The notes under the pieces were generated by a model. It searched no databases and was not told the origin of the DNA. It saw only the letters and a list, made by a program, of their open reading frames with translations. The position numbers and the translations under genes are program-made. From Vibrio atlanticus (GTDB lineage Bacteria > Pseudomonadota > Gammaproteobacteria > Enterobacterales > Vibrionaceae), in the NCBI RefSeq assembly GCF_024347315.1, contig NZ_AP025460.1:1550001-1614000 (forward strand): 64,000 bases of DNA, given 5' to 3'. The stretch's first letter is position 1; the number at the start of each line of letters is the position of its first letter. Positions 54,593-63,445 of this stretch are shown here, one piece after another.

Positions 54593-55078
54593 ATGCTGAC
54601 CCCTCTACAAAAAGCAAATTTCTACTTGAGCATGTTTGGCTTTTTCAAAGTACCTCTGATCTGGCTATGTCGACCAAAACTGCTCGCGCTGGATAATCAA
54701 CATGTTGAAGTGAAAATTCCTCTCAAAAGGCGAACTAAGAACCACCTCAATAGTATGTATTTTGGTGTGTTAGCTGTGGGAGCTGACGTAGCAGGTGGTT
54801 TCCTTGCTATGAGTAAATCTCAGCAGCAGGGCGAAAAGATTTCTTTGGCATTTAAAGAGGTGACAGGTAATTTCTTGAAGCGTCCAGAAGGTGACGTACA
54901 CTTCACTTGTAACGATGGTGAGCTGATCAACACTATGTTGGCAGAAACCATGTCTACTGGCGAGCGTGTGAATCAACCAGTGACCATCATAGCGACCTGC
55001 CCGTCTTTGCATGGCGACGAACCAATGGCGGAATTCACGCTAACACTTTCGATTAAGAAAGTCCCAGCTAGATCATAG
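54593..55078 (+). CDS. DUF4442 protein, hot-dog-fold thioesterase-like
   Basis: This is a 161-residue cytoplasmic protein of the DUF4442 family, which has a hot-dog fold related to PaaI/YiiD-type thioesterases. The segment NHLNSMYFGVLAVGADVAGGFLAM is the usual substrate-tunnel helix region (N-H-x-N-S-M-x-F-G). There is no signal peptide. The substrate, presumably an acyl-CoA or acyl carrier, is unknown. It stands alone after a terminator and is convergent with the next membrane-protein gene. Confidence 0.82.
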   Translation: MLTPLQKANFYLSMFGFFKVPLIWLCRPKLLALDNQHVEVKIPLKRRTKNHLNSMYFGVLAVGADVAGGFLAMSKSQQQGEKISLAFKEVTGNFLKRPEGDVHFTCNDGELINTMLAETMSTGERVNQPVTIIATCPSLHGDEPMAEFTLTLSIKKVPARS

Positions 55079-55197
55079 CTCGGAAGTGTAAGGTTGGGCT
55101 GAATCTGAAGATCATAGTTCGACAGAAGTCGTTGAACAAGTGGAGGAGCGGTATGTGAATTGAATACCCACATACCGTACCGCACATCCTAACAACG

Positions 55198-56553
55198 TTA
55201 TGATTCTTGAGTGATTTGCTCGATATCAACGATTTTTGAACGGTTCATGACTATTTTCCAGCGGTAATAGGTAGGCTCATCATCGTGATTGTTCTCTTTA
55301 ATGATCAGGTTGAGCAGGTGGCGTTTTTCTACTGATTCTCGGTTTACTTGCCCTTCATTCATTCGATATACGTTATTTGAACCCTTGTCCATTAAGCGTG
55401 TCAGTGCTCTGAGGCTGATCGATACCGTTTCACGAGTCTCTTCGTAACCACTCATGAATGTCGATGTCGACATTTCTGTATGCGAACGATAGTGCAAAAT
55501 TTGCTCTTCACGTTGAACAACACGTTTCTTGCGTATTGATTGAATACGGTCTGCTAACTTAGAAAAATTCGCGTAGTCCAACCATTCAAGCTTATGGCCG
55601 ACAGATTTATTGGTTGTTGGATCAAAGTAGCGACGCTTCCACTTGGGTTTGCCTTTACGCAGCCAGCGCCACAGTATGTCTCTTAAATCATCTTTGAAGA
55701 TTTCACGCAAAGCGTAAATGAATGACATCGATACGATGAAAGATGCAGTAATCTCTCCTAGAAAGTCGCGAGCTAATATAACGGTTGTGGTAACTACCAC
55801 CATGACCAAGCCTGTGGCGATGCCTTTAACGGCTCTCTTCACGTTCTTACCCATTGATGTCGTCTTTTCTTTTAGGACGATAGGGTGTTCGATCAAACGT
55901 CGCAACAGTCGCATCTTGTTGCTCAAACGTGTTACGTCTTCTCGTACCTTCGCTGAGTTATAGCGATTAAGTTTTCGATGGGCGGTCTCTTTTTCACAAA
56001 GCGTCAAGAGTCGCTCTTTTATCGTCGAGTATTCACTGCCACGTGGCATATGTGATACCAAAGATAAGAACTTTTGCTCCGTGTACCAAGAAAGGTAATT
56101 ATCAATATTGGCATAATAGCGCTTTAGGTTTTCTTCATAAGGAATACTACGACGAAGCTTCTTGAGGATATCCAAAGCCAGTTCGATGACTTCATCGACG
56201 TCATCAGCCGTTACGTCGTCACTATCTGTCTTGTTCAAGCTGCTCACGGCTTTATCTAAAGCAATCACGTATTGATAGGCGAACAAACTCAAACTCACAC
56301 GATACTGTGTCGTCGATAAGCGTCCGCGTTTTGCCAAGCGGCTGTGTACCAATGGTAATAGTGTCTTATCACTGTAGTAAGCGCGCTTTTGAGTAATTGA
56401 ACTGTAGAAGAAGGCACTTTCAGAAAGTACTTCCGGAGTTAGTCCGAGTTCACCGGGAATGAATAGATAAACGTCCATATCGAGCTTTTTGCTCTTCGCC
56501 ATCGCATGGTTAATTTTAAGTGTTATCGCATCTTGTTTATCAACGGTGATCAA
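55198..56553 (-). CDS. Membrane protein of unknown function, 451 residues
   Basis: I do not recognise this family. Two closely spaced hydrophobic helices at about 244-262 and 266-284 split it into a soluble N-terminal part (1-240, mostly helical, rich in Lys/Arg/Glu, with a long run around 120-230 that looks coiled coil) and a soluble basic C-terminal part (290-451). If the two helices form a hairpin, both parts face the cytoplasm. There is no signal peptide and no catalytic motif I can identify. Composition resembles its neighbours, so recent transfer is not obvious. It is divergent from the CvfB-like gene. Confidence 0.8.
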   Translation of the reverse strand: MITVDKQDAITLKINHAMAKSKKLDMDVYLFIPGELGLTPEVLSESAFFYSSITQKRAYYSDKTLLPLVHSRLAKRGRLSTTQYRVSLSLFAYQYVIALDKAVSSLNKTDSDDVTADDVDEVIELALDILKKLRRSIPYEENLKRYYANIDNYLSWYTEQKFLSLVSHMPRGSEYSTIKERLLTLCEKETAHRKLNRYNSAKVREDVTRLSNKMRLLRRLIEHPIVLKEKTTSMGKNVKRAVKGIATGLVMVVVTTTVILARDFLGEITASFIVSMSFIYALREIFKDDLRDILWRWLRKGKPKWKRRYFDPTTNKSVGHKLEWLDYANFSKLADRIQSIRKKRVVQREEQILHYRSHTEMSTSTFMSGYEETRETVSISLRALTRLMDKGSNNVYRMNEGQVNRESVEKRHLLNLIIKENNHDDEPTYYRWKIVMNRSKIVDIEQITQES

Positions 56554-56650
56554 CGATGTCTCCTAGAATATAAAAATATGAATGAAACTAGCGAAAGCAT
56601 ATCAGAGATCACGTATAATCACCGCCAAATTTAAAGTAGAGACAATCTTG

Positions 56651-57490
56651 ATGATTAATATTGGTCAAATAAACAACCTAGAAGTAGTAAAACAAGCAGA
56701 CTTCGGTGTATTCCTTGACGCGAGCGACTATGGAACGGTGTTGCTGCCGAAACGATTTACTCCTGAAGGTGTTGAAATTGGTCAAAAGCTAGATGTTTTT
56801 TTATACATTGATTCTGACAACCAGATCGCTGCCACAACTGAAAAACCAATCGCTCAAGTAGGGCAGTTTGGCTTGATGACGGTTGAAGGTGTTAACAGCA
56901 CTGGTGCATTCATGAGCTGGGGCGTGAAAGGTAAGGACCTTCTTGTTCCTTTCAGCGAGCAGCGCGGCCGTTTAAACGAAGGCCAGTCAATCTTAGTATA
57001 TGTGTATATCGATAAAGCATCGAGCCGTATCGTTGGTACAACGAAGTTCAACAAATGGTTAGACAACACGCCTGCGACTTATAAGCAAAATGAACAAGTT
57101 GATCTCATTATCGCCGAGCGCAGCCAACTTGGTTACAAAGCGATCGTGAACGGTGAACACTGGGGTATGATTTTCCCATCAGACATCATCGGTAAGCTGT
57201 TTATTGGTAAGACACTAAAAGGCTACATTAAAAACGTTCGTGAAGAAGACGGTAAGATCGATTTGTCTCTTCAGAAAATTGGTGTCGCTAAGATGGATGA
57301 CCTAAGCACTAAGGTTCTGGATCTTCTTGAGAAGAAGGGCGGTTACCTGCCTTTGAATGATAAGTCTTCTCCTGAAGCTATTTTCTCTGCATTCAGAACA
57401 AGTAAAGGTACGTTCAAGAAGACAATTGGTGGTTTGTACAAATCTGGCAAGATCACTATCGACAAAGAAGGTATCAGCTTAGTTAAATAA
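56651..57490 (+). CDS. CvfB-family S1 RNA-binding protein
   Basis: This is a 279-residue cytoplasmic protein with several S1-like OB folds (about 1-60, 65-130, 145-210; e.g. GQFGLMTVEGVNSTGAFMSWGVKGKDLLVPFSEQ). It ends in a winged-helix domain (KKGGYLPLNDKSSPEAIFSAFRTSKGTFKKTIGGLYKSGKI). This is the arrangement of CvfB/YitL, RNA-binding proteins first known from Staphylococcus virulence regulation. The frame is open from 56582, but the family begins at MINIGQINNLEV, so ATG 56651 is chosen. It is monocistronic and convergent with rsmF; two strong hairpins follow it. Confidence 0.88.
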   Translation: MINIGQINNLEVVKQADFGVFLDASDYGTVLLPKRFTPEGVEIGQKLDVFLYIDSDNQIAATTEKPIAQVGQFGLMTVEGVNSTGAFMSWGVKGKDLLVPFSEQRGRLNEGQSILVYVYIDKASSRIVGTTKFNKWLDNTPATYKQNEQVDLIIAERSQLGYKAIVNGEHWGMIFPSDIIGKLFIGKTLKGYIKNVREEDGKIDLSLQKIGVAKMDDLSTKVLDLLEKKGGYLPLNDKSSPEAIFSAFRTSKGTFKKTIGGLYKSGKITIDKEGISLVK

Positions 57491-57511
57491 GCGATCCTTT
57501 CGGTCAAAAAA

Positions 57512-57537
57512 AAGCCCAAACCTTCCTGTTTGGGCTT
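57512..57537 (-). terminator. Hairpin with terminator features on the minus strand
   Basis: A 10-bp perfect stem AAGCCCAAAC/GTTTGGGCTT with a 6-base loop. The long A run (57506-57513) gives a T tract on the minus strand only; the plus strand continues AGGGG. It may still end cvfB less efficiently. Confidence 0.7.
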
Positions 57538-57720
57538 AGGGGAAAGGGCTCCAAAGAGCCTACGCTAATCGTTTCAATCTTTTGACTATTAGGTTGAAGT
57601 CTAGTTTAGATTCCCTAAAGTGCGATTTTTCTTATTTGAAATAGTGACTTGAATTGATGTTTGTATAATTAGTCGTTGATTTACAAGCGCTCGCACATTG
57701 AGTTACATGACTGGTAGAAT

Positions 57721-57760
57721 ACAAAAAGCCCAAACAATTAACATTGTTTGGGCTTTTTGT
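57721..57760. terminator. Very strong bidirectional terminator
   Basis: An 18-bp perfect stem (57721-57738 with 57743-57760) encloses a 4-base loop, and the arm ends give T5 on either strand. Its inner core equals the hairpin at 57512-57537. Confidence 0.93.
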
Positions 57761-57772
57761 TTGTGCGATTCT

Positions 57773-57820
57773 TTAAGCCGTTAAGCCGTTAAGCCGTTAA
57801 GCCGTTAAGCCGTTAAGCCC
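57773..57820. repeat. Octanucleotide tandem repeat (TTAAGCCG)n
   Basis: Five perfect copies of TTAAGCCG (57773-57812) are followed by TTAAGCCC. The run sits between the terminator and the 3' end of rsmF (stop at 57830), so a copy-number change would not alter a reading frame here. Confidence 0.97.
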
Positions 57821-57829
57821 GAAAGCTAT

Positions 57830-59251
57830 TTAGAATAGGTTCTTATCGCGCACGAGTTCGCGTGGTAAACCGTTCTTCACTCGGTTGCCAACCCACTTAC
57901 CAAGGCCGATGATTGCACCATTGTACTTCACTAGTACTTCACCTTTGCCTGACAAGCCTTCAGGGCGAACATCGCGTCCCATGAACCATTCACGAGCATC
58001 TTCAATGCTAAGGTCTACAATGTTGGCTTCATTGCCTGTTGCGAGCGTTGTCGCGACTTGGTGCTGCCAGCGGTAACCTTTTTTATGGGTTTCAGCGATC
58101 TTGATGCCCATGCGAGAGAAACGGAACTCACCGATCATAGGTTCTAGCGCTTCCGGGAATAGCCAAACGTCTTTGTCACGAATCCAAACTTGAGTATCAC
58201 TTGGTAGTTCGATATCGAGTGCGCCCAGCAGTTGTTCAGCGACTTCTTGTTGAGCTTTCTTTGACGCTTTTTCAAATGGGAATTTGCCCAGACGTTTTTT
58301 CACTTCTGGTGGTGTCACAGACGCTAGTTTACGGATGCGTGCAACGAAGAAACCTTCTGAATCATACACTTGTGGGAAAATGTGTAGAAAGCCCTCTTCT
58401 GTCGTGGTTGCTTTAGCATTGTCGAATAAGTTTTCCAAAGACTCGAACTCAACCGCATCACCAAAGGTCTCTTTTAGGTGATGACATACTTGTTGGTTCT
58501 CTTCCGTGCTTAACGTACAGGTTGAGTAAACCAGCACGCCGTTAGGTTTGAGAGCATGAAAAGCACTTTCGATCAGATCTTTTTGAGTGTCAGCAATATC
58601 GACTACAGATTGATACGTCCAGTTCTTCATCGCATCAGCGTCTTTGCGAATCGTACCTTCACCAGAGCAGGGCGCGTCTAGCAGAACAGCATCAAACTGT
58701 TCTGGTAACCACCCACCGAAAACTCGACCATCAAAGTTACTGAGTGCGGCATTACGAACGCCACAACGTTCGATGTTGGCATGAAGAACTTTCACGCGGC
58801 TTGCTGCGTACTCATTGGCAACCAATACGCCGCGATTATTCATTAGCGCTGCGATTTGCGTTGTTTTAGAACCGGGTGCAGCCGCAGTGTCTAATACGGC
58901 TTGGTAGTCTGCCTCACCTTGGAAAAGTGCTGACGGTGGCATCATAGAACTGGCTTCTTGGATATAGAAAAGGCCAGACATGTGTTCTGCCGTATTACCT
59001 AGTGGCGCTTCACTTTCATCCGCTGTAATCCAAAACCCCGTTTCGCACCAAGGTACAGGTTCCAGTTCCCAGCCTTTCTCTTTTGCTCGTACTAAGAAGT
59101 CCTCAACACTGATTTTCAATGTGTTGACTCGAATACTTTTACGAAGTGGTTTTTGGCATGACGCGACAAAAGAAGCCATATCTAGATGACTAGGCATGAT
59201 TGCTTCGATGTGCGTTAGGAATTCTTCAGGAATATATACGTTAGCGTGCAA
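57830..59251 (-). CDS. rsmF: 16S rRNA m5C1407 methyltransferase
   Basis: This is an SAM-dependent RNA cytosine-C5 methyltransferase of the NOL1/NOP2/Sun family, 473 residues, close to E. coli RsmF (YebU). The SAM loop is DTAAAPGSKTTQIAAL. The two catalytic cysteines are in LDAPCSGEGTIRKD (motif IV) and VYSTCTLSTEENQ (motif VI). A C-terminal PUA-like domain follows. The first usable start is TTG 59251; there is no ATG before the conserved N-terminus (PLRKSIRVNTLKIS). It lies downstream of letA-letB as in E. coli, but a terminator separates it from letB. Confidence 0.94.
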   Translation of the reverse strand: MHANVYIPEEFLTHIEAIMPSHLDMASFVASCQKPLRKSIRVNTLKISVEDFLVRAKEKGWELEPVPWCETGFWITADESEAPLGNTAEHMSGLFYIQEASSMMPPSALFQGEADYQAVLDTAAAPGSKTTQIAALMNNRGVLVANEYAASRVKVLHANIERCGVRNAALSNFDGRVFGGWLPEQFDAVLLDAPCSGEGTIRKDADAMKNWTYQSVVDIADTQKDLIESAFHALKPNGVLVYSTCTLSTEENQQVCHHLKETFGDAVEFESLENLFDNAKATTTEEGFLHIFPQVYDSEGFFVARIRKLASVTPPEVKKRLGKFPFEKASKKAQQEVAEQLLGALDIELPSDTQVWIRDKDVWLFPEALEPMIGEFRFSRMGIKIAETHKKGYRWQHQVATTLATGNEANIVDLSIEDAREWFMGRDVRPEGLSGKGEVLVKYNGAIIGLGKWVGNRVKNGLPRELVRDKNLF

Positions 59252-59334
59252 AAGAGTGTCTCGATTTATTGCATTAATGCGGGGGAGTTTAAAGCAAAAT
59301 GAGGCCGTCCTAAACCATATTTATAGTAAACAAC

Positions 59335-59361
59335 AAAAATGCAGCCGAATGGCTGCATTTT
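59335..59361 (-). terminator. Terminator of the letAB operon
   Basis: An 11-bp perfect stem AAAATGCAGCC / GGCTGCATTTT with a 4-base loop. The minus strand continues with TTTTTG, 60 bp past the stop of letB. Confidence 0.88.
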
Positions 59362-59421
59362 GATGATGAATTATTCTTCGTCAAGCGGTATTAATTTGCA
59401 TGGAGCTTCTGAGGATTCACT

Positions 59422-62079
59422 CTATGGGCGAGGAATTGCGGTTCTCCATGATTTCCACTCATCTTCGGCTTTAGGATAGAGATAGAAAGACTGATCTTCG
59501 CTTGCCACAGGCTGAAGTTCACTCGTCGGTGGCGTTGAGAAGGTAATTCCGCCCCTTAATAAACTGTCTACCGTTCCGGCTTTGATGTTTGCACCAGAGA
59601 GACCGATAGAGACATCGACCCCCGACACGTTCCAGAACACAGTGTTTGCGCGGATCAGATACGCGTAGTCAGGTTCGATTTGAATCGTAGAGATGATTCG
59701 ATCAGCAAACTCGCCAAGTTGAACATCGATAACACTACCGATTTCTAGTTCTCGGAATAGGATCGGTGTGCCCTCTGATACCGAGCCTCGCGTTTCGCTT
59801 TGTAGCTGGAATATCTTGCCTTCAGGCTGTACTGGCCCCTTGCTAAGCTTAAATTTCGTATTTCTTTCACCATTGCCCGGGTCTACGTTAATGTGCTTAG
59901 AGAGCAGTGCAGAGACGTTTTTGATGCCATTAAGGCCGATTTCTGGTTCTGCCAACCAGAAGTGACTCTTCGCAACGGCAATCTTGTCTACGTACTCAGG
60001 TAAAATACGCGCAGTAATTTCAATACCGCCTTTATTGAAGTTAGGAATCACCAAGGTAACCTCACCGACGGTGACGCCTTGATATTTGATCGCCATGCCT
60101 TTGCTGACTTCTTGATCGCCAGAAGAGGTAATCGTAATCGCGCGACCAAATTTTCGCGCGGATTTCGAATCTTTATAAAGTTTCCATACATCACCGAGTT
60201 TGTTGTCTATTCCCGGAAGAGAGTCAAAAGCAATACCGCCTTGAATAAGCGTTTTAACGGGGGCTGCTTTAATACTGATACCCGATAGCGACGCATCAAT
60301 CTCAACGCCTGAGCGGTTCCAGAAAACAGTATGTTCATTGAGTAAGTGTGTGTAACGATTTTCGATCGTGACTTTGATTCTCACGCCACCATCGACAAGC
60401 TGAAAATCAGAAATGCTACCCACTTGTAGGTTGCGGTAGAGTAGTGGGCTTCCTTTAGAAATTGAAGGTAGCTCGCTCGCAAACAACGAAAGCGTCTTTG
60501 AGCCAGACTGATTAAACTTGGCGATTTCTGCTAACGATTTGCTTTGGAAAAGCTGATAGTCAGTTCGTGCTTTCGACTGACCTTCGCTAACAAAGCTAAT
60601 TGAGCCAGTAAGAAGTTGTTTTGCCGGTGGAACTGTTACACTTAAGCCAGATTCGGTTAGCTCTGCAGTCGCACTGCCTGTCACAAAGAAACGGTTATGG
60701 CTTTTGATTAGGTGAGCATATTCGTTATCGACAAGCGCATCCAAAAACACTTCGTGCTTATCAGAGCCAGTACCTACACCATCGACTAAACCTACTTGGA
60801 TGATAGAGCCAACAGCAATGCCTTTGTAGAGTAGCTGTGTACCGACATCTAACCCGAATGAATTGTTCGACGTTAAGCGAATCGCAACGGATTTTTCTTG
60901 TTCCTGACTGAACTCATTTTTGCGAATTGCAGTAAATCGACGCGCTTTTTCACCCTCACCTGGAACCAAGGTTAGAAAGTTGCCCGTGACTAAGTTGGCA
61001 ATATTTTTCATTCCAGTAAGTGATAGTTCAGCTTCCTCTAAAACGAATTGACTGCCGCTATTTAAAAAGTCACTGAATGCCGGTTGGATTGCAGCCGATG
61101 CCACGACGTTTTCACGCCCTTCGCTTAAAGATAGGTCAGTGATTTGACCGATTTCGATGCCTCGATACATGATCGGAGCGCCCGTTGCACTGATCTTGTT
61201 GTCGTCGGGTACGGCTATCTTGATCGAGATACCACGACCGGCTGTTTTCAAATCTGGGTACAGTTTGAATTTGGTGTTCATCTCTACGGGTTGACCTTCT
61301 CCCGGAGAGTCGACCGCAATTGAACCGCCAAGCAGAGCACTGAGGCTTTCTAAGCGTACGTCGACACCAGAAAATCCGATACTGGCACCTAAGCCACTGA
61401 CATTCCAAAAACGGCTTTGGTCGGTAATGATGTGGCTGTATTCATCTTTAATCGCCGCTTGAATCGTCACGGATTTTGCGTTGTCGTTTAGCTGATAGTT
61501 GTAAACCTCACCAATTGGAATTTTACGATAAACGATCTGAGAGCCAACAGACACACCCCCCAGGTCTTTGGTCGTCAATGAAATATTCAGGCCTTCCGAA
61601 GCCAATAAGTCAGAAGGGGATGATTCTAAGGCCTGGAAAACGGTTTCTGGTTCTTGCTTGGTTTCGCTAGGATGGATAGCAATATAGTTACCTGAAACAA
61701 GCGCATCTAGCCCTGAGATACCAGATAAACTTGCTGTTGGTTTTACGAGCCAGAAACGCGTGCCTTTTGAGAGTAGCTTTTTCGCTTCTGGGTAGATGTC
61801 AGCATCGACATAGATGCTCGATAAATCTTTGGACAAGGTAATGTCGCGCACCATACCTACCTCTAAGCCTTGGTAGCGAATTGTCGTTCGACCTGCGACT
61901 AAACCTGCGGCATCTGAGAAATATATCTGCACACGTTGTCCTGCATCGTGTATCGATTTCATGACCAACCAACCCGCTAATGCGACGGTTAGTATCGGCA
62001 GGATCCACAAAGGGGAAATACCTTTGTTTTTCCTGACTTCTGGTGAATATGACGTTTGTGATTGGTTATCGTTGTTCAT
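59422..62079 (-). CDS. letB: LetB (YebT), seven-MCE-domain intermembrane lipid-transport tunnel
   Basis: This is an 885-residue protein with an N-terminal membrane anchor (about 24-43) and seven MCE/MlaD domains in tandem. Each has the signature of the type G-x-x-I-x-Y-R/K-G-x-x-V/I-G (for example TTIRYQGLEVGMV, APIMYRGIEIGQI, TQLLYKGIAVGSI, MAIKYQGVTVGEV). The E. coli homologue forms a stacked hexameric tube through the periplasm that moves phospholipids between the membranes. The start overlaps the end of letA by 14 bp, so the two are translationally coupled. Confidence 0.94.
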   Translation of the reverse strand: MNNDNQSQTSYSPEVRKNKGISPLWILPILTVALAGWLVMKSIHDAGQRVQIYFSDAAGLVAGRTTIRYQGLEVGMVRDITLSKDLSSIYVDADIYPEAKKLLSKGTRFWLVKPTASLSGISGLDALVSGNYIAIHPSETKQEPETVFQALESSPSDLLASEGLNISLTTKDLGGVSVGSQIVYRKIPIGEVYNYQLNDNAKSVTIQAAIKDEYSHIITDQSRFWNVSGLGASIGFSGVDVRLESLSALLGGSIAVDSPGEGQPVEMNTKFKLYPDLKTAGRGISIKIAVPDDNKISATGAPIMYRGIEIGQITDLSLSEGRENVVASAAIQPAFSDFLNSGSQFVLEEAELSLTGMKNIANLVTGNFLTLVPGEGEKARRFTAIRKNEFSQEQEKSVAIRLTSNNSFGLDVGTQLLYKGIAVGSIIQVGLVDGVGTGSDKHEVFLDALVDNEYAHLIKSHNRFFVTGSATAELTESGLSVTVPPAKQLLTGSISFVSEGQSKARTDYQLFQSKSLAEIAKFNQSGSKTLSLFASELPSISKGSPLLYRNLQVGSISDFQLVDGGVRIKVTIENRYTHLLNEHTVFWNRSGVEIDASLSGISIKAAPVKTLIQGGIAFDSLPGIDNKLGDVWKLYKDSKSARKFGRAITITSSGDQEVSKGMAIKYQGVTVGEVTLVIPNFNKGGIEITARILPEYVDKIAVAKSHFWLAEPEIGLNGIKNVSALLSKHINVDPGNGERNTKFKLSKGPVQPEGKIFQLQSETRGSVSEGTPILFRELEIGSVIDVQLGEFADRIISTIQIEPDYAYLIRANTVFWNVSGVDVSIGLSGANIKAGTVDSLLRGGITFSTPPTSELQPVASEDQSFYLYPKAEDEWKSWRTAIPRP

Positions 62080-63355
62080 TCACTGACTCATCTTTAGAGG
62101 TGTAGTTATCCCAAATTAGCCTAGGATCTAAGCTTTCCGCCGCTAGCATCGTGAGAACAACCACGACGCCAAAAGCGACTGCACCATAACCTGGTGTAAA
62201 GTTTAAAATTTGTCCACGATCGACCAAGGTCATCATGATCGAAATAACGAACAGATCCATTACCGACCACTTCCCCACCCATTTCACAATGAAATAGATG
62301 GTCATACGTTGTCTATGGTAAACCGCACGCTTCATTTTGATACAAATTAAGATATACGTTAGACCAAGTATTTTCGCGACAGGCACGACGATACTGGCAA
62401 TAAAAATGATTGCTGCGATGCCATACATGTCGCTATTAATTAGCGAAGCGACACCGGAGATGATGGTGTCTTCTAATCTTTGTCCGTTTGTTATCACGAT
62501 AGAAATTGGAATAACGTTGGCCGGCACGATAGCCACTGAGGCGGCAAAAAGTAGAGCCCATGTCTTTTGTACAGAGTAGGGTTTGCGATGATATAAGTCA
62601 TGGTGACAACGCACGCAAGTGTGTCCGTCAGGCTGAGACAGGTGACAGTTATGACAGTGTACGTTCTTACTTTTATCAAAAGAGTAGTGAGACTCTTGAG
62701 CCCAAGCTTCCCAGTAGCGACGCACACTGATCCGACTTACCAGTAACACACTGAAAAGCTGCAGTAGAATCAGACCAACTAAACCAGGGCCGACGAAAAT
62801 ATCTGAGTAATCTTGTAATTTGAAGCACGAGATTGCCACGCTCACCAGAAATACATCCAACATCATCCAGTGCTTAAGTGTCTGAATGATAGCTAATGCA
62901 TAACGAAATGGTGTGAAAATCTTAAAGCGCAAGGATAAATGGGTGATGAGTACCGAGGTACAAACAAGTAACGGGGCGATCGAACTGCAGAATAAGATCA
63001 ACAAGCCAAGTAGAGGGAAGCCTTCACCCATCAAAGTAAATACGCCAGATGGTAATGTCGCAGGTATCATGACACCAATCAGGCGAATACTGATGAATTC
63101 AAAAAAGTGTGAGGGGATAAACAGCAATAAGCAGGTAATAGCGATTGCAAGGTTTCCAGACAGGCTAGGGGTGCCGCCTCTATAAAGCTGAGTACCGCAT
63201 CTTGGGCAGTAAGCGGATTTCCCCAAAGGGATTTCCATTTTATCAACGGGAAGTTCGCAGCCCTGACAAAGACGTACAGAGCTACTGTCGCACTGGTGCT
63301 GAGTCGATAACTGCTGCTTAGTTGATAAAGAGTTGGTTACGGATGGGGAGGTCAC
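62066..63355 (-). CDS. letA: LetA (YebS/PqiA family), membrane partner of LetB
   Basis: This is an integral inner-membrane protein of 429 residues made of two similar halves. Each half begins with a small zinc-ribbon-like cysteine motif (CQGC...CPRCG and CHNCH...CVRCH) followed by four hydrophobic helices. It is thought to load lipid into LetB. GTG 63355 is chosen: GGAGG lies 4 bases upstream and the resulting length agrees with E. coli YebS. The frame is open to TTG 63367. It ends 14 bp inside letB. Confidence 0.92.
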   Translation of the reverse strand: MTSPSVTNSLSTKQQLSTQHQCDSSSVRLCQGCELPVDKMEIPLGKSAYCPRCGTQLYRGGTPSLSGNLAIAITCLLLFIPSHFFEFISIRLIGVMIPATLPSGVFTLMGEGFPLLGLLILFCSSIAPLLVCTSVLITHLSLRFKIFTPFRYALAIIQTLKHWMMLDVFLVSVAISCFKLQDYSDIFVGPGLVGLILLQLFSVLLVSRISVRRYWEAWAQESHYSFDKSKNVHCHNCHLSQPDGHTCVRCHHDLYHRKPYSVQKTWALLFAASVAIVPANVIPISIVITNGQRLEDTIISGVASLINSDMYGIAAIIFIASIVVPVAKILGLTYILICIKMKRAVYHRQRMTIYFIVKWVGKWSVMDLFVISIMMTLVDRGQILNFTPGYGAVAFGVVVVLTMLAAESLDPRLIWDNYTSKDESVNEQR

Positions 63356-63393
63356 GCGACCTCCCAAGTTGAAACACTAATCAGACTTTTAAC

Positions 63394-63441
63394 CTGATTT
63401 AAATGCCTAGAACAACACTGATTTAAATCTCTAGAACAATA
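63394..63441. repeat. Two imperfect 24-bp tandem copies between letA and the ABC exporter gene
   Basis: CTGATTTAAATGCCTAGAACAA and its near-copy CTGATTTAAATCTCTAGAACAA stand side by side with a 24-bp period, differing at a few bases. They lie in the short gap between the end of the ABC exporter gene and the start of letA. Function unknown; the core TTTAAA is palindromic. Confidence 0.8.
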
Positions 63442-63445
63442 AACA

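Larger units (their letters stand above)
57491..57829. other. Convergent intergenic region with two related terminators and an octanucleotide repeat
   Basis: This 339-bp gap between cvfB and rsmF has no gene. It holds two hairpins with the same core stem AAGCCCAAAC/GTTTGGGCTT (57512-57537 and within 57721-57760), about 200 bp apart, and an 8-bp tandem repeat at 57773-57820. Confidence 0.85.
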
